Assembly: GCA_963715655.1 (NCBI GenBank)
Contig: OY970262.1
Location: forward strand, 3,534,001-3,598,000
Source of the DNA: JANQPD01 sp963715655
GTDB taxonomy: Bacteria; Bacteroidota; Bacteroidia; Flavobacteriales; Schleiferiaceae
DNA: 64,000 bases
Direction of reading: 5' to 3'
Every line of letters begins with the position of its first letter. The first letter of the stretch is position 1. The position numbers and the translations under genes were made by a program. Positions 27,018-35,096 of this stretch are shown here, in pieces. The notes beneath the pieces were generated by a model. That model saw only the letters and a list, made by a program, of their open reading frames with translations. It did no database searches and was not told the DNA's origin.

Positions 27018-27910
27018 GATTGTACCGGTTTTGGTTTGGTAGCTTCTAAAAAGGCATAAATATCAGCCACCGTTTTTTCATGATCGGCTCGTGTGGGTTG
27101 CTCTTTGGCAAATTTTACCATCTCACTTAAATACAAAGCCTTGTTTAAATCGTCTTTTACTTGCTCCTTAGCATCCACAACTTTCAATTTTTCTTTAATT
27201 TCCAAAGCTGTGCTTTCCATGGCATTTATGGCCAACGCGCGCTCCATATATTGGCGCACTACATCGGTAACTTCGGAGTAAAATAATTTTACTTTACCTG
27301 CCTGCCAAAGTTGTTCTTTTTCAATTTCTCTAAGCGATTTTACCGCCCATTCGTAAGGTGGTAAAGCCGGCTCTTTCCGCTTAACAGGAACAATTGGTTT
27401 TTTACGCGTTAGCCTAATAATCAATAATATAACGCCCGCAATTACCAAAAGCGTAACTACCGTCCATAAAATAATCCACCACCAATTAAATGGTACATCT
27501 TCTACATCCTTAATATCAAAAACTTCTTGATCTTCGGGTAATTCAGGCAACAAAACGGCAATGGGCAGGGCTTCTGAAACATAGCGGCTTGTACCCAATA
27601 AAAGTGTTTGTGGCGGAAAAGCAAAATAACCACTATCAAAAGCAGACAGCGTAAGGGTTTGCTGCAATTCCCAACGTTGCTCTATTAACGTGGTATCTAA
27701 CTTACCAACGGTAATTAATTCCAAGCCTTCTAAGCTATCAGCCAGCGGCCAATTAAAGTCGGTACCTTGCGGGATGATGGCGCTAAGCGTAACGTTATAC
27801 TGCTCGCCAATTAAAATTTTATTGGTATCGGCCACAGCCTGCAAACGCACCTGACTATGAGCCAAAAGCGCGCAGCAAAAAATGCTAATGCTAAAAAACC
27901 ACTGCTTCAT
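27014..27910 (-). CDS. Bat operon-associated membrane protein (BatD-like/DUF4381-like position)
   Basis: 298 residues: a signal peptide (1-19, ending AHSQ), an extracytoplasmic beta-rich region that opens with ILIGEQYNVTLSAIIPQ as in BatD, one membrane helix (about 145-165, WIILWTVVTLLVIAGVILLI) and a cytoplasmic helical tail (PPYEWAVKSLREIEKEQLW, then FYSEVTDVVRQYMERAL). It sits between the DUF58 gene and batA, where Bacteroidota Bat operons usually carry such a protein. It overlaps both neighbours by four bases. The tail is characteristic of this operon's proteins; the molecular role is unknown. Confidence 0.75.
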   Translation of the reverse strand: MKQWFFSISIFCCALLAHSQVRLQAVADTNKILIGEQYNVTLSAIIPQGTDFNWPLADSLEGLELITVGKLDTTLIEQRWELQQTLTLSAFDSGYFAFPPQTLLLGTSRYVSEALPIAVLLPELPEDQEVFDIKDVEDVPFNWWWIILWTVVTLLVIAGVILLIIRLTRKKPIVPVKRKEPALPPYEWAVKSLREIEKEQLWQAGKVKLFYSEVTDVVRQYMERALAINAMESTALEIKEKLKVVDAKEQVKDDLNKALYLSEMVKFAKEQPTRADHEKTVADIYAFLEATKPKPVQS

Positions 27911-28779
27911 CGTGCTGCTTTTTCTTTAAAATATCCTAACAATTTTTTAGGGTACGATTCATCAATGCGGATGGAAAGACTACCTGCTCCACCTTTTTGA
28001 AAGCTATTTTTAAAATAACTTTCATTCTTTCCAAAGTGTCTGCGCTGCTCATCGCGCAAAGCTTTAGAAGCCGTATTAACCCAACGTACACCGCCACTTT
28101 CTAAATCATGCATGGGTACCATTCCCAAATTTGGCAGTTCTCGCTCGCGCGGATCATACACCCTAATACCCGTAACATCATGCCGCTGCGCCATTATTTT
28201 TAAAGGATCTTTATACTCCAAATCCATAAAATCTGATAGCACAAAAGCAATGGCTTTTTTCTTTTGAATGCTGGCCAAATACTTCAAAGCCTGTGCTATA
28301 TTGGTTTTTTTACTCTTAGGTTCAAATTCTATTAACTCCCTAATAATGCGCAGTGTATGCGTTTTACCCTTAGCGGGAGGAATGTATAATTCAATGGCAT
28401 CGGTAAACAAAAGCAAACCCACTTTATCGTTATTTTGAATAGCAGAAAAGGCGAGTGTTGCGCATATTTCCGTAATCATTTCACGCTTTTGCTGTACACG
28501 GCTTCCAAAAAAACCCGAACCACTCACATCCACCATTAACATCAGCGTAAGCTCACGCTCTTCTTCAAAAACTTTTATATACGGTTCATTCAATCTAGCG
28601 GTTACATTCCAATCAATCGCACGAATATCATCGCCAATTGCATATTTACGCACCTCACTAAAAGCCATACCACGCCCCTTAAAGGAACTATGGTATTCCC
28701 CACTAAATAGGTGATTGCTCAGCCTGCGGGTTTTAATTTCTATTCTCCGTACTTTTTTTAAAAGCTCTTTAGTGTCCAT
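27907..28779 (-). CDS. DUF58 domain protein of the MoxR/Bat operon
   Basis: 290 residues from ATG 28779. It has the DUF58 signature GDDIRAIDWNVTAR (49-62) and a degenerate VWA-type fold with VDVSGSG (83-89) and FVLSDFMDLE. DUF58 proteins regularly partner with MoxR AAA+ ATPases and VWA proteins. No signal or membrane helix is seen, so it is probably a cytoplasmic adaptor between MoxR and BatA/BatB. The gene follows moxR after an unusually long gap of 232 bases filled by a 60-bp repeat. The upstream start at 28812 adds 11 residues without likeness and is rejected. Confidence 0.9.
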   Translation of the reverse strand: MDTKELLKKVRRIEIKTRRLSNHLFSGEYHSSFKGRGMAFSEVRKYAIGDDIRAIDWNVTARLNEPYIKVFEEERELTLMLMVDVSGSGFFGSRVQQKREMITEICATLAFSAIQNNDKVGLLLFTDAIELYIPPAKGKTHTLRIIRELIEFEPKSKKTNIAQALKYLASIQKKKAIAFVLSDFMDLEYKDPLKIMAQRHDVTGIRVYDPRERELPNLGMVPMHDLESGGVRWVNTASKALRDEQRRHFGKNESYFKNSFQKGGAGSLSIRIDESYPKKLLGYFKEKAAR

Positions 28780-28803
28780 TTTTATTCTAACATATCGAGT
28801 AAC

Positions 28804-28934
28804 AGTTGGCAATTACTTAAATACCGTTGAGTTTCAGTTGGCAATGCTCAAAATGCTTTTGAAAGTTGGCAATTATTTAAATACCGTTGAGTTTCGGCTG
28901 GCAATGCTTAAAATGCTTTTGAAAGTTGGCAATT
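28804..28934. repeat. 60-bp tandem repeat inside the Bat operon
   Basis: About 2.2 copies of a 60-bp unit with the words GTTGGCAATTA(C/T)TTAAATAC and GGCAATGCT(C/T)AAAATGCTTT stand in the 232-base gap between moxR and the DUF58 gene. The copies at 28801-28860 and 28861-28920 differ at only a few positions. No hairpin typical of a terminator follows. Confidence 0.8.
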
Positions 28935-29011
28935 CTTCAGTTTGGAAATTACCAACTTATTCTCATTTGCCCTCAATTGCAAACTTGCTTTTTAAATTGC
29001 AAACTTGCACG

Positions 29012-30016
29012 CTATGGTACTTCTACGTGATCTAAAATTTGCGCTATAATATCCTCCGTGCTTATGTTTTCAGCTTCTGCTTCGTAGGTAATTCCAATAC
29101 GGTGACGCAAAACATCTTCGGCTACAGCGCGTACATCTTCTGGCACTACATAACCTCTACGTTTTATAAAGGCGTGCACTTTTGCCGCTGCGGCCAAATT
29201 AATGCTACCACGCGGTGATGCGCCAAAATTTACCAAAGGCTTTAGCGATGGCATTCTATAATCTTCTGGCTTTCTGGTGGCAAATACAATGTCTAAAATG
29301 TAGCGTTCTATTTTTTCATCCATATATACCTCCTGTACCATTTTTCTTGCGCGCAGTATGGTTTCAACATCTACCACCGGCTTTATTTCTCCACGCTCAC
29401 CATTTAGGTTTTGACGCATAATAATTCGCTCGTCTTCTAATTTAGGATAGGTAATTACCGTTTTTAGCATAAAACGATCACTTTGTGCTTCAGCTAAAGG
29501 ATACGTTCCTTCCTGCTCCACCGGATTTTGAGTGGCCAACACTAAAAATGGTTTTGGTAGCGGAAACGTTTCTCCACCAATGGTAACCTGTCGCTCTTGC
29601 ATTGCTTCTAACAAAGCACTTTGCACCTTAGCAGGAGCACGGTTTATCTCATCTGCCAACACAAAATTGGAAAAAATGGGACCACGCTTAATAGAGTATT
29701 CATTTTCGCGCATATTATAAATCTGGGTACCCACAATATCTGACGGAAGTAAATCCGGTGTAAACTGTATTCTACTAAAATCAGCATTTACAGCTTTGGC
29801 TAAAGAGTTGATAGCTAAGGTTTTTGCCAAACCAGGCACACCCTCTAAAAGCACATGGCCATTGCCTAAAAGGCCAATAAGTAAACGCTCTAGCATCTTT
29901 TTTTGACCAATAATAGACTTGTTAATTTCCATTAAGAGTAAATCCACAAATGCACTCTCTCTTTCTATTTTTTCGTTTAGTTCTCTAATGTTAGAACTGC
30001 TGTTTTCTATTTCCAT
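29012..30016 (-). CDS. moxR: MoxR family AAA+ ATPase
   Basis: 334 residues. Walker A GVPGLAKT (59-66), Walker B VLADEINRAP (119-128), sensor 1 ATQNPVEQEGTYPL and the C-terminal lid with GASPRGSINL are intact. MoxR ATPases act as chaperones for VWA proteins, here the BatA/BatB pair encoded downstream. This is the first gene of the operon moxR, DUF58, batD-like, batA, batB, batC, batD, batE, all on the minus strand. The 281-base region upstream, shared with a divergent histidine kinase gene, should hold its promoter, though I could not identify a convincing box. Confidence 0.95.
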   Translation of the reverse strand: MEIENSSSNIRELNEKIERESAFVDLLLMEINKSIIGQKKMLERLLIGLLGNGHVLLEGVPGLAKTLAINSLAKAVNADFSRIQFTPDLLPSDIVGTQIYNMRENEYSIKRGPIFSNFVLADEINRAPAKVQSALLEAMQERQVTIGGETFPLPKPFLVLATQNPVEQEGTYPLAEAQSDRFMLKTVITYPKLEDERIIMRQNLNGERGEIKPVVDVETILRARKMVQEVYMDEKIERYILDIVFATRKPEDYRMPSLKPLVNFGASPRGSINLAAAAKVHAFIKRRGYVVPEDVRAVAEDVLRHRIGITYEAEAENISTEDIIAQILDHVEVP

Positions 30017-30297
30017 TTTATGCTATTGTTAAAACGTCAATTATCGTGAACAAGGCAAGTATTTTTTCAGCCTTATTGTTTACGCAAATTTGTTATGCTT
30101 ATTGGATACAACTCGTTAAAGAGTTGTTAAAAAAATTAACGTTTTCAATAATTTTTAAGCACTATAAATTGCAATTGCTCCCAAATTGATAAATTACTTC
30201 CCAAAAGAGGATAAAAGTTAAAAATCTTAATATCTTTAACCCTTGCTAGTCAAAACGCTATAACCTCTGGCAATGGATTTGATTAGATGCCTCTTCC

Positions 30298-32703
30298 ATG
30301 AAAAAATATTTTCTCTTATTTGTACTATTTTGCAGCAGCTTACATTCCGTAGCTCAGCCTATTGCATTTAGAGGAGAAATTGATTTTAGACGTTACAATT
30401 TTAACGAACAATTTGAAAAATTAGATGGGGAGTGGGCTTTTTACGAGAATCAATTGTACCTATCTGAAGATTTTAACAGCGGTAATACAGAGGATCCTGT
30501 TTTTGTAGATTTTCTCACCAAGTGGAATACAGAGGAAGGTAACGCATCTATACTTGACCCCAATTTTGGCTACGGCACCTATCGTTTATTATTAAAAACG
30601 GACGAAAAGCATGAAGCGTTAGCTGTATATGTTCCTCACTTTTATTGTGCTTATGCAATGTTTGTTAATGGTGTCGGTTTTTCAAGTAACGGCAAAGTAG
30701 GGCGCTCAGAAGCGGAATCACAGCCTTATTGGAGACCGAGCGTCAAAGACTTAAACCTTAAGCCTGGTCAAAATGAAATTATTATTCATGTAAGTAATTT
30801 TAGCCATTATAAAGGAGGTGTAAATAAGTCTATTTTAATTGGTACCCCAGAAGTTATAAGTGCTAGACGCAATTTTGGTATTGGCAGCAGCTTTTTCTTA
30901 GGTGGCTGTTTGTTAATTTCTGCAGTACTTGGTTTAGCTATGTTTTGGTTTAATCGAAGAGACTTTTCTGCCTTATTTTTCTTTCTATTTTGTTTTAGTA
31001 ACTTTTACCGAGCAATTGGTACGGATGAATACGTGCTGCATTCGGCCTGGTCTTCCTTACCTTGGGAATTAACCCTTCGTTTGGAATACATTTCACTTTT
31101 TGCGAGTGTGGTTTTTTATGTGTGGTTTGTGAAATACCTGATTTCCTTTAAAATACCTTCTTTTGTTTTATATTTAGTTACTATTGTTTCTACCCTAGCG
31201 GCTATTAGCACTGTACTACCCTCAGAAATTTTCACAGCTTTTATGACGCCTTATTTATTTTTTATAAGCGCGGGAATGGTATTTTTAGCTATAAATGCTG
31301 CGGTAAGAATGAATTTCTCGCACAAAATGAGCTGGCTTACAGTAACTGGAGCTTTGGTTTTGGCGGTGGTGGTGTTTTCTAAAATCGGGGCTTACTTAAA
31401 ATTTTTACCAGAATCCGTTTGGATTGATTTTGTAGGGTATATCCTTTTCATTTTCACCCAAACGATTGCGTTGAGCATACGCTTTGGTCGCAACTTGCGT
31501 GAATCAAACTACGCGGCAGGTGCAGCTACCAAATCAAGAGCTGAATTTTTAAATACCATGAGCCACGAATTGCGAACGCCTATGAACGCGATTTTAGGCA
31601 TGAGCGAATTTTTATCAAAAACCAAATTAGACAGCACACAAAAAGAAAAAGTTGAAACGATACAAAAAAATGGAGAATCGCTTTTAGCTATTATTTTAGA
31701 TATTTTAAGTATTTCAGAATTAGAATCGGGTAAAATAAAATTAGAAAAACGGCCACTAAATGTGGAGGAATGTATTAGAGGCGCGGTAAACTTAGCGGTA
31801 AAGGAAAAAGGTGTCAAACCAATTGACTTGATTATAAAAATTGATCCTGAAATACCGGATAGATTAATTGGTGATGCCACACGTATCAAGCAAATTTTTA
31901 TGAACTTAGTAAGTAATGCTTTTAAGTTTACGGAGAAAGGATCGGTGCGCATTGAAGGCAGTTTGAAAGATTCTAGTGGCGAAGAAATTGAGCTTTCATT
32001 TAGAGTAATTGATACCGGTATTGGTATGGCTGCATCTAAAATGAAAGGTTTATTTAGCGCTTTTAAACAAGCCGATTCTACTAACACTAGAAAATACGGT
32101 GGCACAGGCTTAGGGCTATCTGTTGTAAGGGAATTGTTGGCACACATGAATGGTTCTTTAAACATGCAAAGCCAAAAAGGGAAAGGCACCACAGCGCTAC
32201 TTACCTTTAAATTAGGAATGCCGAAAATTACTACCGGAACCACGTCTTTGCCAAGCTCTCAGGAAAACAACACGGTAGATACCAGTTTAAAAATATTGTA
32301 TGCCGAAGACAATCCTGTAAATCAGAAGTTGATGGTAATGATGCTAAAAACATTTGGTTTAGATATTGACGTGGCCGAAAATGGAAACGTAGCTTGGCAC
32401 AAAGCGCTTGAAAATAGTTACCACATGATTTTGATGGACTTGCAAATGCCCGAAATGGATGGCTTTGAAGCAACCAAGCGCATTGTAAATGATGTACGCT
32501 CTAGGCCGGTAATCATTGCTGTAACCGCAAATGCAAGTAGTTCTGATAAGCGAAAGTGCTTTGAAGCGGGTATGAATGATTTCATTAGCAAACCTATAAA
32601 AGCTGATGTGCTGAAAGATGCTATTATTAAATGGCAGGGTATGCGTAAATACTTAGATGATGGCAGCGAAGACCGCTCAAAAATATTTGACATTTCTGCT
32701 TAA
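30298..32703 (+). CDS. Hybrid sensor histidine kinase/response regulator (7TMR-DISM type)
   Basis: 801 residues. A signal peptide (1-19) is followed by an extracytoplasmic jelly-roll sensor (about 20-185, with YGTYRLLLKT and VYVPHFYCAYAMFVNG, the 7TMR-DISMED2/glycosidase-binding type). About seven membrane helices (197-400), a HisKA dimerisation domain with phospho-acceptor His423 in MSHELRTPMNAILG, an HATPase domain (NLVSNAFKF, DTGIGM, GGTGLGLSVV) and a receiver domain with phospho-acceptor Asp714 in LMDLQMPEMDG complete it. The sensor probably binds a carbohydrate or other small ligand outside the membrane; there is no output domain, so a phosphorelay to another protein is expected. Divergent from moxR. 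Confidence 0.93.
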   Translation: MKKYFLLFVLFCSSLHSVAQPIAFRGEIDFRRYNFNEQFEKLDGEWAFYENQLYLSEDFNSGNTEDPVFVDFLTKWNTEEGNASILDPNFGYGTYRLLLKTDEKHEALAVYVPHFYCAYAMFVNGVGFSSNGKVGRSEAESQPYWRPSVKDLNLKPGQNEIIIHVSNFSHYKGGVNKSILIGTPEVISARRNFGIGSSFFLGGCLLISAVLGLAMFWFNRRDFSALFFFLFCFSNFYRAIGTDEYVLHSAWSSLPWELTLRLEYISLFASVVFYVWFVKYLISFKIPSFVLYLVTIVSTLAAISTVLPSEIFTAFMTPYLFFISAGMVFLAINAAVRMNFSHKMSWLTVTGALVLAVVVFSKIGAYLKFLPESVWIDFVGYILFIFTQTIALSIRFGRNLRESNYAAGAATKSRAEFLNTMSHELRTPMNAILGMSEFLSKTKLDSTQKEKVETIQKNGESLLAIILDILSISELESGKIKLEKRPLNVEECIRGAVNLAVKEKGVKPIDLIIKIDPEIPDRLIGDATRIKQIFMNLVSNAFKFTEKGSVRIEGSLKDSSGEEIELSFRVIDTGIGMAASKMKGLFSAFKQADSTNTRKYGGTGLGLSVVRELLAHMNGSLNMQSQKGKGTTALLTFKLGMPKITTGTTSLPSSQENNTVDTSLKILYAEDNPVNQKLMVMMLKTFGLDIDVAENGNVAWHKALENSYHMILMDLQMPEMDGFEATKRIVNDVRSRPVIIAVTANASSSDKRKCFEAGMNDFISKPIKADVLKDAIIKWQGMRKYLDDGSEDRSKIFDISA

Positions 32704-33538
32704 AAACAGTTCGTTTCTGAACGCTGAGGCAATTCCTAATTTAATGCTGACACCCGTTAGCGGTGGAGATATAAATGACGCTTTTCACTTTGATTACAAA
32801 CAAGCGCGCTACTTTATAAAGTTTAAACATAACGTATTTCCCAATTTTTTTAGTGCTGAGGCTGATGGTTTGAATAAACTCAGAAGCGCTTGTGCGTTTA
32901 AAATTCCTGAAGTAATTGAAGTATTTGAAAATGAAGAGGGTGGTTTTATCTTACTTTCCTTTTTAACGCAAAGCGGTGTACTAAACCACGCAGAATTTGG
33001 TGAAAAACTAGCTATACTACATAAAAACACCAACATCAAGTTTGGCTTAGATAATGACAATTATATTGGTAACCTTCCACAAATGAATGTTCAACACATT
33101 GATTGGCAAGAATTTTTTGCAACGCAAAGAATTTTACCTTTACTAAAGTTAGCCATAGACAAAGACGCCTTAACTTCTACAACAAGCAGAAAAACGGAAA
33201 ACTTACTGAATAGCTGGAACGACTTAATTCCATTTGAAAAACCAAGCTTTTTACACGGTGATTTGTGGAGTGGCAACACCATGCAAACTACTAAAGGTGC
33301 TTCTATTTATGACCCAGCCATGTATTACGGACACCGGGAAATGGATTTGAGCATGATGCGTTTGTTTGGTGGTTTTTCTAAAGAAACTTTTGAAACGTAT
33401 CACCGTGCTTTTCCCTTAGAAAATGGTTTTGAAGAAAGAATAGATTTGCATAACCTCTATCCATTATTAGTGCACACCGTATTATTTGGTGGCAGTTATG
33501 GAAGTCAGGTTAGAGCGATTGTTAAAAAACACAACTAA
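32657..33538 (+). CDS. Fructosamine kinase family protein
   Basis: 293 residues. It matches fructosamine-3-kinase/ketosamine kinases, which phosphorylate sugars attached to amines and so promote their removal from glycated proteins or metabolites. Hallmarks are SGGDINDAFHF, YFIKFK, FGLDNDNYIGNLPQMN, the catalytic loop HGDLWSGN, the metal-binding YDPAMYYGHREMDL and LFGGF. Length is normal. The most plausible start (ATG 32657) lies 47 bases inside the 3' end of the kinase gene in another frame; a later start would remove the N-terminal helix of the fold. Confidence 0.9.
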   Translation: MMAAKTAQKYLTFLLKNSSFLNAEAIPNLMLTPVSGGDINDAFHFDYKQARYFIKFKHNVFPNFFSAEADGLNKLRSACAFKIPEVIEVFENEEGGFILLSFLTQSGVLNHAEFGEKLAILHKNTNIKFGLDNDNYIGNLPQMNVQHIDWQEFFATQRILPLLKLAIDKDALTSTTSRKTENLLNSWNDLIPFEKPSFLHGDLWSGNTMQTTKGASIYDPAMYYGHREMDLSMMRLFGGFSKETFETYHRAFPLENGFEERIDLHNLYPLLVHTVLFGGSYGSQVRAIVKKHN

Positions 33539-33562
33539 AAATGAGCAGCTTACCTTCTTTGA

Positions 33563-33658
33563 AGCCCCCAAATCCCGCCAAGGTAGGACTAGTTACACAA
33601 GCCGCTAAAGTACCCTTGGCTATAAGTGCTGCTCTAGCGGCAGTGATTTAGGGGGGCT
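33563..33658. repeat. 96-bp inverted-repeat element
   Basis: The intergenic stretch after the fructosamine kinase has terminal inverted arms AGCCCCCAAATC (33563-33574) and GATTTAGGGGGGCT (33645-33658). The interior contains GCTGCTCTAGCGGCAG. Words of this type (AGCCCCC(T/A)AAATC) occur as dispersed intergenic repeats in Bacteroidota. It carries no coding sequence. It could fold as one long hairpin or be a small mobile-type repeat. Confidence 0.55.
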
Positions 33659-33755
33659 AGCTTGTCGTTTTAGAACAATTAAACTACTGATTATCAGCGC
33701 AAATTATTTCCGTATTCATCCGGCTCTGGTTCTGGTTCTAAATAAACTATAATCC

Positions 33756-34409
33756 TCAAAAGCTCAATACTTCAGCTCCGCTACACACAAAAATTTTATC
33801 TTCTTTTTTAGGCTTTAGTAGATATAATCCGGTAAATGCCCCGAAGGCGGGAAAAATTAATTGGTTTGTGCTCAAATAAAAACAGGGTAAGCGCATGGTT
33901 TGCCGCGCACTTCCTACTAAGCGCACGCCTGGGTGCAGGTGCCCACAAAAATTAATAATACCTTCCGGAATATCTTTTTCAATCGGCTCATGAGAAAGTA
34001 AAAAGCCTCCTACTAAAATTGGTGTTGTATGTACTTTAAAATTTGCTTTGGCGTAACTACTTTCGTCTAATATATCATGATTTCCTTCTACCAAGTGAAA
34101 CTGAATTTGTGGAAACTGACTAAGTAATTCCTTAAAACCAAACCATTCGATATTGAGCTCAGAATGAAATAAATCGCCTAAAAAATAGACCTTTTCAGGT
34201 AACGTTGTTTCTAAAAGCTGGCGCAGTTTTCTGAAATTTTCAAAAGCCGCTGTATCGGGTAAGGCGATGCCCGCTTTTCTAAAATGCGTGATTTTACCGA
34301 AATGCGTATCGGCTATAAAAAGCGTTTTTTGCGCAGGCCAAAAAATTGCTTTTTGTGGTAAAAGCTGAAGTTTTTCTCCATGTAAAATAAGGGTGCAAAT
34401 TCCTGTCAT
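33756..34409 (-). CDS. pdeM: Ligase-associated DNA damage response endonuclease PdeM
   Basis: 217 residues of calcineurin-like phosphoesterase fold with all five metal motifs: ADTHFGK, LGDLFHS, GNHD, SHEP and CGHLHPG. This matches the PdeM family, which normally lies in a cluster with an ATP-dependent DNA ligase, a DEXH helicase and an exonuclease-like protein (lhr-C1/ligD-like repair). In this window it stands about 28 kb from the ligase and without the helicase or exonuclease. It overlaps the upstream SUMF1-like gene by four bases, so the two are co-transcribed. Confidence 0.88.
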   Translation of the reverse strand: MTGICTLILHGEKLQLLPQKAIFWPAQKTLFIADTHFGKITHFRKAGIALPDTAAFENFRKLRQLLETTLPEKVYFLGDLFHSELNIEWFGFKELLSQFPQIQFHLVEGNHDILDESSYAKANFKVHTTPILVGGFLLSHEPIEKDIPEGIINFCGHLHPGVRLVGSARQTMRLPCFYLSTNQLIFPAFGAFTGLYLLKPKKEDKIFVCSGAEVLSF

Positions 34410-35014
34410 TTAAAATAGGCTTTGCACCTAAATCCCAAATTATCTTCCGCTTTAAAAAAGAAAACGGTATCCATACAAGCTGCCCCATATCCGGCCATAG
34501 CAATACCCTCTAAATTAGTCATTTCCATAGCATTATCACACAAACCAATAAAATCTCCAATTTCAATTTGCGTATTATACAAGCCGGCAACTAACACTTT
34601 AGCGTTTTTTGCTGCTCGGGTATATTCAAAAACGGTGGGTAGTGTGTACACAATGGCTTGTCCTCTTTTTTTACTAATATCCTTGCTACGCCATTTACAA
34701 AAATCAATTACCTGCGGGTAATTTATACCCACCACCGGGTATTGATCAAACTTATTCGGCCTATCAAAATCTGCAGGATATACCCTGCTCCATAACTCTA
34801 AATTTGGATAACTTTGTACAAAGGCATTGGAGTCAAAATTTTCTGGAGTTTTCTTTATTTCCAACATATATTCTCGCCAAAGCGCATTGGTAACCTCCGC
34901 TTTATCTAGGTATGCATTATTAATTCCCGGTAAGGGTAAAGTGCCGGCTGGGGCTTTTGATAAAATACCAAGTACCGATAAAACGCTAATTAAATAAGGA
35001 AAAATAGTGTGCAT
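34406..35014 (-). CDS. Secreted SUMF1/FGE-sulfatase-like domain protein (copy A)
   Basis: 202 residues from ATG 35014, with a signal peptide (about 1-24). The C-type-lectin-like FGE/SUMF1 fold is suggested by DKAEVTNALWREYM, YPVVGINYPQVIDFCKWRSK, YTLPTVFEYTRAAK, LCDNAMEMTN and the closing LGFRCKAYF. It is shorter than true formylglycine-generating enzymes (about 280-300 residues) and the catalytic cysteine region is not recognisable, so activity is doubtful. It resembles the copy at 59377-60018. It lies directly upstream of pdeM with a 4-base overlap. Confidence 0.7.
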   Translation of the reverse strand: MHTIFPYLISVLSVLGILSKAPAGTLPLPGINNAYLDKAEVTNALWREYMLEIKKTPENFDSNAFVQSYPNLELWSRVYPADFDRPNKFDQYPVVGINYPQVIDFCKWRSKDISKKRGQAIVYTLPTVFEYTRAAKNAKVLVAGLYNTQIEIGDFIGLCDNAMEMTNLEGIAMAGYGAACMDTVFFFKAEDNLGFRCKAYFK

Positions 35015-35032
35015 GTGCAAAGTTGGCGCTTC

Positions 35033-35080
35033 AAAAAAAAGAAAAGCTGCTTACGTAAAGGTAACGCAAGCAGCTTTTTA
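35033..35080 (-). terminator. Terminator of the S46 peptidase gene
   Basis: Arms AAAAGCTGCTT (35042-35052) and AAGCAGCTTTT (35068-35078) pair perfectly. Read on the minus strand the stem is followed by TTTTC and eight T residues, just after the peptidase stop at 35097. Confidence 0.85.
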
Positions 35081-35096
35081 TTATTTATCAAATGTA

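Noticed and set aside
31509..32243. 244-codon frame antisense to the hybrid kinase
   Set aside because: Covers HisKA/HATPase codons in antisense; no domain and no start context.
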